Below are positions 6,898 through 13,612 of a stretch of DNA of 16,712 bases, piece after piece. The stretch is taken from the NCBI GenBank assembly GCA_900549445.1, contig UROS01000034.1, forward strand, positions 1-16,712, in the 5' to 3' direction. The translations under genes were made by a program, and so were the position numbers. This DNA comes from an uncultured Porphyromonadaceae bacterium. Lineage in GTDB: Bacteria; Bacteroidota; Bacteroidia; Bacteroidales; Muribaculaceae. The number at the start of each line of letters is the position of its first letter. Position 1 is the stretch's first letter. The notes beneath the pieces are model-generated. The model worked only from the letters and a program-made list of their open reading frames with translations. It did no database searches and was not told the DNA's origin.

Positions 6898-8694
6898 TTA
6901 TTTGCCCGAGAGTCTTTCTTTGAGTTCAGCAAGAGCCGAGAGGTCACCGAGAGTGGTCTTCTCAAGCGGAGCGTTGAGCACGGGAGTCTCCTCGGCGTTG
7001 CGGCGGTTGCCGCCGCGGCGGTTGCCCTTGCGGGGAGCGTCGTGACGGTCAGCTCCACCCTTCTCGTCCTCGAAGATGCGGCTGTGAGAAAGGATGATGC
7101 GCTTGGAATCCTTGTTGAATTCGATAACCTTGAAGCTGAGCTTCTCGTCGAGAGCGGCACGCGAGCCGTCTTCCTTAACGAGGTGCTTGGGAGTAGCGAA
7201 GCCTTCAACGCCGTAGGGGAGGGCGATGACTGCGCCTTTCTCAACCATTTCAACGATGGTTCCTTCGTGGATGGAGCCGACGGTGAAGATGGTTTCGAAT
7301 ACATCCCAGGGATTCTCCTCGAGCTGCTTGTGGCCGAGCGACAGACGGCGGTTGTCCTTGTCGATTTCGAGAACCTGAACGTCGATGTCGGCGCCGATCT
7401 GGGTGAATTCGCTGGGGTGTTTGATTTTCTTTGTCCAGGAGAGGTCGCTGATGTGGATGAGGCCGTCTACGCCCTCTTCGATTTCAACGAATACGCCGAA
7501 GTTGGTGAAGTTGCGCACTTTTGCGGTGTGCTTGCTGCCGACGGGGTATTTGGTCTCGATGTTCTCCCAGGGATCGTTCTTGAGCTGCTTGATGCCGAGC
7601 GACATCTTGCGGTCCTCGCGGTCGAGGGTGAGGACAACAGCCTCTACTTCGTCGCCGACTTTCATGAAGTCTTGAGCGGAGCGGAGGTGCTGGCTCCACG
7701 ACATTTCGCTTACGTGGATGAGGCCTTCGACGCCGGGTGCGATTTCAACAAACGCACCGTAGTCTGCCATAACCACTACGCGGCCTTTGACCTTGTCGCC
7801 GACTTTGAGGTCGGGATCGAGGGCGTCCCACGGATGGGGCTGGAGCTGCTTCAGACCGAGGGCGATACGCTTCTTCTCGTCGTCGAAGTCGAGGATAACG
7901 ACGTTGAGCTTCTGGTCGAGCGAAACAACCTCTTCGGGGTGGTTTACGCGGCCCCAGGAAAGGTCGGTGATGTGGATGAGACCGTCTACGCCGCCGAGGT
8001 CGATGAACACACCGTAGGAGGTGATGTTCTTGACGGTGCCTTCGAGCACCTGGCCTTTTTCGAGCTTGGCGATGATTTCGCGCTTCTGGTTCTCGAGCTC
8101 AGCTTCGATGAGAGCTTTGTGAGATACCACAACGTTCTTGAATTCCTGGTTGATTTTTACAACCTTGAATTCCATAGTCTTGCCTACGAAAATATCGTAG
8201 TCGCGGATGGGCTTGACATCGATCTGAGAGCCGGGGAGGAAAGCCTCGATGCCGAACACGTCGACAATCATACCGCCTTTGGTGCGGCACTTGATGTAGC
8301 CCTTGATGATTTCGTCTTTTTCGAGAGCCTCGTTGATGCGGTCCCAGGAGCGGGCTGCACGGGCTTTGCGGTGTGAGAGGATGAGCTGACCCTTCTTGTC
8401 TTCCTGATTCTCGATAAACACCTCGACGGTGTCGCCTACCTTGATGTCAGGATTGTAGCGGAATTCGCTCATGGGGATGATGCCGTCGCTCTTGTAGCCG
8501 ATGTTAACCACAGCCTCGCGCTTGTTGAGGGCGATGATGGTACCTTCGATTACATCCTTGTCGCGGATAGTGTTGAGCGATTCGTCATAGGTTTTGGTGA
8601 GTTCTTCGCGCGATTTTTCGCCTTTGGTCTCACCTTTTTCAAATGCTTCCCAATCGAAATCGGCGATCGGGGAGTTCTTTACTTCTTCAGTCAT
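6898..8694 (-). CDS. rpsA: 30S ribosomal protein S1
   Basis: S1 binds mRNA on the small ribosomal subunit and helps start translation. This matters in Bacteroidota, where Shine-Dalgarno pairing is little used. The 598-residue protein has six S1 OB-fold repeats at roughly 48-112, 128-196, 214-283, 299-370, 386-456 and 473-542. Repeats 3-5 are the most canonical (YGVFIDLGGVDGLIHITDLS, YGAFVEIAPGVEGLIHVSEM, FGVFVEIEEGVDGLIHISDL). An N-terminal acidic and basic lead (about 1-45) and a C-terminal tail complete it. The tail has a basic Gly/Arg/Asn patch (RKGNRRGGNRRN, about 555-566) and ends in TTLGDLSALAELKERLSGK. It is a single-gene unit with its own promoter, a leader of about 60 nt and a strong terminator. 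Confidence 0.96.
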   Translation of the reverse strand: MTEEVKNSPIADFDWEAFEKGETKGEKSREELTKTYDESLNTIRDKDVIEGTIIALNKREAVVNIGYKSDGIIPMSEFRYNPDIKVGDTVEVFIENQEDKKGQLILSHRKARAARSWDRINEALEKDEIIKGYIKCRTKGGMIVDVFGIEAFLPGSQIDVKPIRDYDIFVGKTMEFKVVKINQEFKNVVVSHKALIEAELENQKREIIAKLEKGQVLEGTVKNITSYGVFIDLGGVDGLIHITDLSWGRVNHPEEVVSLDQKLNVVILDFDDEKKRIALGLKQLQPHPWDALDPDLKVGDKVKGRVVVMADYGAFVEIAPGVEGLIHVSEMSWSQHLRSAQDFMKVGDEVEAVVLTLDREDRKMSLGIKQLKNDPWENIETKYPVGSKHTAKVRNFTNFGVFVEIEEGVDGLIHISDLSWTKKIKHPSEFTQIGADIDVQVLEIDKDNRRLSLGHKQLEENPWDVFETIFTVGSIHEGTIVEMVEKGAVIALPYGVEGFATPKHLVKEDGSRAALDEKLSFKVIEFNKDSKRIILSHSRIFEDEKGGADRHDAPRKGNRRGGNRRNAEETPVLNAPLEKTTLGDLSALAELKERLSGK

Positions 8695-8762
8695 TAAAAG
8701 AAAGTGGGGTTAATAAATAAGGTTAATGCAAACTGCCCGGGCACAATTCTCCCAAGGCGCTG

Positions 8763-8793
8763 CAAAGTTAGTGATAATTTTCTAATCCACAAT
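8763..8793 (-). promoter_or_regulatory. rpsA promoter (Bacteroidota type)
   Basis: The minus strand carries -7 TAACTTTG (8770-8763), followed by C. A 3-of-4 match to TTTG (ATTG, 8793-8790) lies 19 nt upstream. The start of transcription should be near 8757-8759, giving a leader of about 60 nt. The leader contains the 10-bp palindrome TGCCCGGGCA at 8734-8743. Confidence 0.7.
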
Positions 8794-8825
8794 ATTTTTT
8801 GAGAGAGAAAGAATGAGATTTATGT

Positions 8826-8843
8826 TATTTACGGTATTTACGG
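8826..8843 (+). repeat. 9-bp tandem direct repeat (2 copies)
   Basis: TATTTACGG occurs twice in tandem at 8826-8834 and 8835-8843, followed by a decayed partial copy. It lies between the lipoprotein terminator and the rpsA promoter. It is short and may have no function. Confidence 0.5.
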
Positions 8844-8856
8844 AATTTATGCGGGG

Positions 8857-8898
8857 GAAAAACGGACGCAGGCCGGGGTCTGGAGACTCCGGCCTGCG
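8857..8898 (-). terminator. Intrinsic terminator of the receptor-lipoprotein operon
   Basis: A 10-bp perfect stem (8867-8876 with 8889-8898, arm CGCAGGCCGG) extends by a G-T wobble and three more pairs to a 4-nt loop (TGGA). On the minus strand it is followed by TCCGTTTTT. It lies 26 bp past the lipoprotein stop codon. Confidence 0.88.
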
Positions 8899-8924
8899 CT
8901 TATCGGGTGAAAGTCAGGCTGACA

Positions 8925-9803
8925 TCAGTTGCCGGTCTGCTTCTTGATGACGTATTTGAGGGTTGCGGTGACGTTGAATTTGCCCATGTTGTTGGGCTCG
9001 CAGAAGTAGCTGAGGGTTCCGCCCTTGGCTATGTCGGCGGTAATCTTGATGTCGCTGCAGGGATATTTGGGATTGGGGACACCGGTCTCGCTGAGAGGTG
9101 TGAAGTTGCCGGTGGCATTGATGGAGTAGCCTACGGGGTTGATCTCAAAAGGCAGATCCTTGATCATGAAGTTGAGCGAGAGGGGCATTTTGTCGGAGAA
9201 TTTGGCTTTCGCCACTGCGAGAACGGCCTTCATGGTCTTGGGGTCGAGGGTGACGATGTAGTAAGTCTCGTCGGTTGTGAATGCTCCGAGCTGGTTTTCG
9301 CCCACGGGGCTGACGTAGGTGTCGGCGAAATAGAGGCTCTGCACGGGAACCACGTTGACCACGTATTTGCTGTCTACGGTATACTGGATGCAGAAAGAGT
9401 ACATGTTGCCGCGTATCATGGTCTTGACGGAGAGGTTGTCGAAAGAAAGCGAGGAATTGCCCACCGAAGTAAGGTTTCTTCCGCTTGCCACGAGCCAGCC
9501 TTCGCTGTCGGCAACCATTTTGAGGTTCTCGAACTTGAACGAGAGGCCTTTGAGATCTTCGGAGAGGTTGAGGTTCTGGATTTCGAGGGTAAGTGCGGCT
9601 GTGGTGTAGTCAATAGTTATGCGGTAGATTGTGCCGGTCTCTACTCTGGTCTCGTTGGTGGCGATGTCGGTTACGGCGTTGAAGCAAAGATCCTGGTTGT
9701 AGGTGAATATCTGCTTCTGGTCGTTTTTGTCGTCGCTGAGACAGGAGGTCATCATCAGTGCTCCGAACAGGAGCATGGCGATTGAAAATAATTTGCTTTT
9801 CAT
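8925..9803 (-). CDS. Lipoprotein of unknown function with duplicated beta-rich domain
   Basis: I do not recognise a named family for this 292-residue protein. It has a lipoprotein signal peptide with the lipobox MTSC (Cys21). After the cysteine comes LSDDKND, an acidic run like the Bacteroidota lipoprotein export signal, so it is probably displayed on the cell surface. The mature part appears to be two tandem copies of one domain, about 33-152 and 157-286. Matching anchors are TIYRITIDYTT (58-68) with TYYIVTLDPKT (180-190), LSFKFENL (87-94) with LSLNFMIKDL (208-217), and YSFC (135-138) with SYFC (265-268). The alternating hydrophobic pattern suggests beta strands. The gene lies 34 bp downstream of a TonB-dependent receptor, in the same operon and before a strong terminator, so a ligand-binding role for that receptor is a reasonable inference. 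Confidence 0.75.
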   Translation of the reverse strand: MKSKLFSIAMLLFGALMMTSCLSDDKNDQKQIFTYNQDLCFNAVTDIATNETRVETGTIYRITIDYTTAALTLEIQNLNLSEDLKGLSFKFENLKMVADSEGWLVASGRNLTSVGNSSLSFDNLSVKTMIRGNMYSFCIQYTVDSKYVVNVVPVQSLYFADTYVSPVGENQLGAFTTDETYYIVTLDPKTMKAVLAVAKAKFSDKMPLSLNFMIKDLPFEINPVGYSINATGNFTPLSETGVPNPKYPCSDIKITADIAKGGTLSYFCEPNNMGKFNVTATLKYVIKKQTGN

Positions 9804-9837
9804 TTGTCTGTTGTGATTGTTTGCTATGTTTTTTGTT

Positions 9838-12069
9838 TTATGAATCGAATGAAATACGGAGAGTCACTCCGCCGCGGGCCGGTTTGCCGCGCTGGAAGAA
9901 GGTGTTGCCGACCGACACGTAACGGAATGTGTCGAAACGTGTGCCGGTGAGGTTCTCGCCCCAGAAATCGAGCGAAAAGTCGCCTTTTTCGAGCCTTACG
10001 GATGCTGCGAGCTGCAGGTAGAAAGGCTGGCGGGTGAGGTTTTCCTCGTCCCAGTATATGTTGCCGGTTCCGCGCAGTGAGGTGCCGAACGAGATGGCGT
10101 CGAGCCACCGGCAGCGGGCGAGCGGAAGACGGTAATCGCCGTTGATATATAAAGTGTGGGAGGGTGCGTAGGGCACTCTTTTCCCCGAAAAGTCTTTGCG
10201 GCCGTTGTTGAAATCCCTGAAGACTGCATGGGTGTAGCCGTAGGAGAAATTAAGATGCCAGCGTGGAGCGGGACGGTAGCTGAGAGTCAGTTCTGCGCCA
10301 TAGCTGCGGGTTTTGCCGGCGTTGGTCATGATGCGGCCGGTGGTGGTGCCGTCGGGGAAGGTAGTGACCTGCTGGTCGCGGCAGTCGATGAGGAAGAAGG
10401 CCACTGAGGTGTCGACTTTGCCGTCGTCGCAGGTAATGTGGGCGCCGGCCTCGTAGTTCCAGCTCTTTTCAGGCTTATAGGATACGATTTCGTCGACGTC
10501 GTATTTAGGTGCGACACCCATCATCTCCATGATGCGCTGTTGCAGCACGTCGCTGAACATCTGGGTGTTGTATCCCCCCGACTTGTAGCCCTTGGCCACG
10601 GAGGCGTAGAGATACGACCGGCTGAACCGGTATGTTACGCTGAGTTTCGGCAGAAGCTGGGTGAAATTCTGCGACAGTTTTCCGAAGTCGTCTATCACTA
10701 CCGGCTGCCGCATGAAAACAACAGGGGTGCCGGAGGTGACGTCGTAGACCGTGTAGGCGGTGTTGCAGAAACTGTTGTATTTCAGACTTGTAGATTCGTA
10801 GTCAAAACGCAGCCCCAGCGAGAAGTTCCAGCGGCCGAGGTCGTAGGACGACTGATGGTATACGGCCGCGCCCGCCACCGGCGTCCGGAACCGGGAGCCG
10901 AGCACGAACTGATCTGATTCCCACTCTATGGGGTAGTCGGGATTCTGCTCGTTGCGGTGCTTGATGATGAGTTCGCTGATGCCCTTTTCCTTGAAAGTGA
11001 CGGGGGCGTTCATGTGGCCGCGCTTGTAGAATCCGAAGAGTCCGGTCAGCCACGAGTAGCTTCCTTTTGTGCCGCGGATTACGAAGTCCTGAGTGAGCGA
11101 CCGCTCGTTGCGCGCCTGAGTGAGGGTAAAATAGCTCACCGGCAGGAAGTCCTGGTCGAGCGTCATGTTGTCGTTGATATACTGGAAGCTCGCAATCGAG
11201 GCGAAAGTGCAGCCGGGGGTCACCCATTTTACTGTCAGGCCGTCGGTTACTGTCAGACGGCGGTAAAAACAGGGGTCGTTGTAGCGGATTTCTCCGGTCT
11301 CGGAGAAAGCATATGGGTAGCCGTCCTGTTTCGACCAGCCGAATGAGGCAACATTTTCGACGCTCACACTCCCGGAGGCGCGCCAGGTGGTTTTCCATCT
11401 TGCCGAGGCTCCGCGATCCTTGTCGGCGCGGCTGCCGTCGTAGAGATTGGTATAGAATCCTCCGGAGTAATTGAAATATCCGCTCAGCGACATTCCGAGG
11501 CCGTCGGAAAGTCTGCTGTACACACTGAGAGCCGCCTTCGCCGAGCCGTGGGTTCCGCCTTCAGCCATGGCGCGGACACCCTGATAGCGGAGAGGCGAGA
11601 GTGTGTAGATGTTTATGAGTCCGGCCATCGTGTTGCGGCCATACAATGTTGACTGGGGGCCGCGCATCACCTCGATGCGCTCAATGTCGACGGCATCGAA
11701 ATCGTAGGCATCCTTGTTGAGGAAAGGCACGTTGTCGACGTTGAGCCCTACGGCGGGCTGGTCGATTCTCGCACCGATGCCGCGCATGTAGATGGAGGCG
11801 GTCATCCGCGAGCCGTAGTCGGGGATGTAGAAATTGGGCGCAATCTCGCTCACTTTCTTCATCGACAGAATGTTGAGCCTTTCGGTCTCGGCCGCACCGA
11901 TGGATGTTACCGCCATGGGCTGCGACTTCATCGGGCCGGGCTGCTTGATGGCCGTCACGGAGACTTCGCCGAGCAGAGTCGTGGAGTCGGCTGCGGCTTC
12001 CGATACAGAAGCTGCGGCCGAGGGGCAGACGCAGGCGGCAAAGAGCAGTGTGATAAGACCGGTTCTCAC
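9838..12069 (-). CDS. TonB-dependent outer-membrane receptor (non-SusC type)
   Basis: This is a beta-barrel transporter that takes up a scarce ligand using TonB energy. With a GTG start at 12069 it has 743 residues: signal peptide (about 1-20, ending PSAAA), a TonB-box-like segment LLGEVSVTA (about 31-39), a plug domain (about 45-165, with IYMRGIGARIDQPAVGLNVD and RIEVMRGPQSTLYGRNTMAG) and a 22-strand-type barrel ending VTLRISFDS. It lacks the N-terminal carboxypeptidase-like extension of SusC proteins and has no SusD partner. The overall form resembles siderophore or vitamin receptors, but the ligand is unknown. The frame is open to an ATG at 12228. I reject that start because the promoter -7 box (12107-12100) lies inside the extension and GTG directly precedes a normal signal peptide. 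It is followed after 34 bp by a surface-type lipoprotein. Confidence 0.88.
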   Translation of the reverse strand: MRTGLITLLFAACVCPSAAASVSEAAADSTTLLGEVSVTAIKQPGPMKSQPMAVTSIGAAETERLNILSMKKVSEIAPNFYIPDYGSRMTASIYMRGIGARIDQPAVGLNVDNVPFLNKDAYDFDAVDIERIEVMRGPQSTLYGRNTMAGLINIYTLSPLRYQGVRAMAEGGTHGSAKAALSVYSRLSDGLGMSLSGYFNYSGGFYTNLYDGSRADKDRGASARWKTTWRASGSVSVENVASFGWSKQDGYPYAFSETGEIRYNDPCFYRRLTVTDGLTVKWVTPGCTFASIASFQYINDNMTLDQDFLPVSYFTLTQARNERSLTQDFVIRGTKGSYSWLTGLFGFYKRGHMNAPVTFKEKGISELIIKHRNEQNPDYPIEWESDQFVLGSRFRTPVAGAAVYHQSSYDLGRWNFSLGLRFDYESTSLKYNSFCNTAYTVYDVTSGTPVVFMRQPVVIDDFGKLSQNFTQLLPKLSVTYRFSRSYLYASVAKGYKSGGYNTQMFSDVLQQRIMEMMGVAPKYDVDEIVSYKPEKSWNYEAGAHITCDDGKVDTSVAFFLIDCRDQQVTTFPDGTTTGRIMTNAGKTRSYGAELTLSYRPAPRWHLNFSYGYTHAVFRDFNNGRKDFSGKRVPYAPSHTLYINGDYRLPLARCRWLDAISFGTSLRGTGNIYWDEENLTRQPFYLQLAASVRLEKGDFSLDFWGENLTGTRFDTFRYVSVGNTFFQRGKPARGGVTLRISFDS

Positions 12070-12096
12070 TTTATTCAGTAGTATAGCTTTTTGAAT

Positions 12097-12130
12097 TTGC
12101 AAAGTTAGCGATTTTTCCCCCGCTTTGCAA
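12097..12130 (-). promoter_or_regulatory. Inverted repeat spanning the receptor promoter (candidate operator)
   Basis: Perfect 8-bp arms TTGCAAAG (12097-12104) and CTTTGCAA (12123-12130) are 26 bp apart centre to centre. They cover most of the -7 box and the -33 region of the receptor promoter. A dimeric repressor bound here would block polymerase. No regulator gene is adjacent, so this is inference. Confidence 0.35.
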
Positions 12131-12131
12131 C
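12100..12131 (-). promoter_or_regulatory. Receptor-lipoprotein operon promoter
   Basis: On the minus strand GTTG (12131-12128, 3 of 4 to TTTG), a 20-nt spacer and TAACTTTG (12107-12100) form a Bacteroidota-type promoter. The predicted leader is about 25 nt to the GTG at 12069. The 11-mer CTAACTTTGCA around the -7 box is also found at the rpsA promoter. Confidence 0.7.
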
Positions 12132-12347
12132 CTGAAACCTGCGGGCGGCTGATTTTTGCAACTTTTTTATAGATTATTATCAAATTGCCGCCGATATGTG
12201 ACAAAAACACAACGAAGGCACGGTTCATGTGCCAGAATGTGGGGCGGATTTATAATAAGTGCGGTTGACAAATTGCCTGTGTAAATTCTCGTTAGATAGC
12301 ATAATGCAAAAATAATTCAAATTTTAATAAAATTATTTCATTAAAAA
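12132..12347. other. Non-coding core of the divergent region, A/T-tracts near its right end
   Basis: No gene is visible in the 376-bp region 12070-12445 between the divergent receptor and porin operons. Besides the two promoters, it holds a short hairpin-like GGCAC/GTGCC pair near 12217-12233. Between 12308 and 12358 there is a run of A/T-tracts with centres near 12310, 12322, 12331, 12345 and 12355. An 8-bp inverted repeat AAATAATT/AATTATTT lies at 12310-12317 and 12331-12338. The tract spacing averages about one helical turn, which suggests bent DNA or an UP-element-like zone upstream of the porin promoter. Confidence 0.5.
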
Positions 12348-12379
12348 CTTGTAAATTTGAGAATAATGCTATATCTTTG
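12348..12379 (+). promoter_or_regulatory. Promoter of the porin-glnK-amtB operon
   Basis: CTTG (12348-12351, 3 of 4 to TTTG), a 20-nt spacer and TATCTTTG (12372-12379) precede the porin gene. The predicted leader is about 60 nt. It has an SD-like AAGGA at 12437-12441, 4 nt before the ATG. Confidence 0.72.
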
Positions 12380-12445
12380 CGGCAGTTCCTGATAGAAACA
12401 CATATTATATCATTCAATTGATTCACTTATTAATTTAAGGAACTT

Positions 12446-13162
12446 ATGATTCACAAAAAACTATTTATTGCAATGATGGCCGGCATCCTGTTCTCAGGCT
12501 CTGCCGGTGCAGCCGACGCGGAAAGCAAACGTGCTCTCGGAGCGTCGCTGAGTGCCGATCTCGTAAGCAGCTACATCTGGCGCGGCCAGGATTGCGGCGG
12601 CGTGTCGATTCAACCAGCCGCCACACTAAGTTACGGCAATGTGTCGCTCGGCGCATGGGGCTCGTCGGGCTTCGACAAAGACGATACCAAAGAGGTGGAT
12701 TTCACCCTCGGGTATTCGTGGAAAGGGCTGAATATCAGCTTTACGGACTACTGGTTCAGCAACGGGCCGAAATATTTCAAATACGGCGCGCACAACACCG
12801 CCCACGTGTGGGAAGCTCACGCCGGTTATGATTTCGGGTGTGTGGCGCTGAACTGGTATACCAACATCGGCGGCAACGACGGCGTCACCTCCTCGGGTAA
12901 ACGCGCATATTCGTCGTATGTGGAGGTGAGCGCACCCTTCACCATTTCGAGTCTCGATTTTGCAGCTGAGGTGGGTGCATCACCCTATGCCACATCTTAT
13001 TATAACTGCAATGGTTTCGCCGTGACTAACATCGCACTCAGCGCTGCGAAGAGTTTCAGTCTGACCGATACTTCCGCGCTGAAAGTCTATGCGAAAGCCG
13101 TAGCCAACCCCCGAAACAGCCAGACTTATCTCCTCGCCGGGGTGTCGTTTACGGCATTCTGA
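12446..13162 (+). CDS. Putative outer-membrane porin, TorF/Gcw_chp-like
   Basis: The 238-residue protein has a cleavable signal peptide (about 1-22, ending GSAGA). The rest shows alternating beta-strand patterns and ends in phenylalanine (GVSFTAF), the usual outer-membrane barrel C-terminus. The early segment LSADLVSSYIWRGQ resembles the YIWRG opening of the TorF family of putative porins. It is first in an operon with a PII protein (53-bp gap) and an ammonium channel, with its own promoter. A role in letting ammonium or another small nitrogen compound through the outer membrane is inferred from this context only. The family call is from motif memory and could be replaced by a generic barrel assignment. 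Confidence 0.65.
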   Translation: MIHKKLFIAMMAGILFSGSAGAADAESKRALGASLSADLVSSYIWRGQDCGGVSIQPAATLSYGNVSLGAWGSSGFDKDDTKEVDFTLGYSWKGLNISFTDYWFSNGPKYFKYGAHNTAHVWEAHAGYDFGCVALNWYTNIGGNDGVTSSGKRAYSSYVEVSAPFTISSLDFAAEVGASPYATSYYNCNGFAVTNIALSAAKSFSLTDTSALKVYAKAVANPRNSQTYLLAGVSFTAF

Positions 13163-13215
13163 CGGTGGTTTTATGCTTATTTTCTCAACTGCTTATTTTT
13201 CAAAAAAGTCTCATT

Positions 13216-13572
13216 ATGAAAAAAATTGAAGCTATCATCCGCAAAACGAAATTCGAGGATGTAAAGGAGGCTCTTCTCGATGCTGATATCGAATGGTTTT
13301 CGTATTACGAAGTGCGCGGAGTAGGCAAATCACGGCAGGCGCGGATATACCGCGGCGTGATGTACGACACCAGCTCCATCGAACGTATTCTCGTGTCGAT
13401 TGTGGTGCGCGACATAAATGTCGGCAAAACCATCGACGCTGTTTTGAAAGCAGCCCAGACCGGCGAAATAGGCGACGGCCGAATTTTCGTTGTCCCGGTG
13501 GAGGATGCCATCCGCATCCGCACGGGCGAGCGGGGCGACATTGCGCTCTACAACGCCGAACACGAAAAATAG
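13216..13572 (+). CDS. glnK: PII nitrogen regulatory protein (GlnK/GlnB)
   Basis: PII trimers sense ADP/ATP and 2-oxoglutarate, and in glnK-amtB pairs they plug the ammonium channel when nitrogen is ample. The 118-residue protein opens with MKKIEAIIRKTKFEDVKEAL. Its T-loop is about 35-55, the B-loop TGEIGDGRIFV is 82-92, and the C-loop carries RIRTGE (100-105). Tyr50 lines up with the E. coli uridylylation site Tyr51. Compared with E. coli GlnB, the T-loop is one residue shorter before YRG, Lys58 is replaced by Arg57, and no Gln sits at the exact Gln39 position (GKSRQA; a Gln occurs at 41). The start at 13216 is the family N-terminus; an upstream in-frame ATG at 13165 is rejected. The symbol glnK is chosen from the amtB linkage. 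Confidence 0.93.
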   Translation: MKKIEAIIRKTKFEDVKEALLDADIEWFSYYEVRGVGKSRQARIYRGVMYDTSSIERILVSIVVRDINVGKTIDAVLKAAQTGEIGDGRIFVVPVEDAIRIRTGERGDIALYNAEHEK

Positions 13573-13612
13573 CGTCTTCCTAAATCATTCTAATTTTCCA
13601 ATTTCTAAGGTA

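Noticed and set aside
6730..8376. 548-codon open frame on the plus strand opposite rpsA
   Set aside because: It is fully antisense to a clear S1 gene, its composition (runs of Val, Glu, Asp) mirrors the codon bias of rpsA, and no domain or signal is recognisable.
12070..12228. 53-codon N-terminal extension of the TonB-dependent receptor from an ATG at 12228
   Set aside because: The promoter -7 box lies within it and a complete signal peptide starts at the GTG at 12069.
13490..13612. 41-codon N-terminal extension of AmtB overlapping glnK
   Set aside because: The extension is an alternative frame of the PII gene; the signal peptide begins at 13613.
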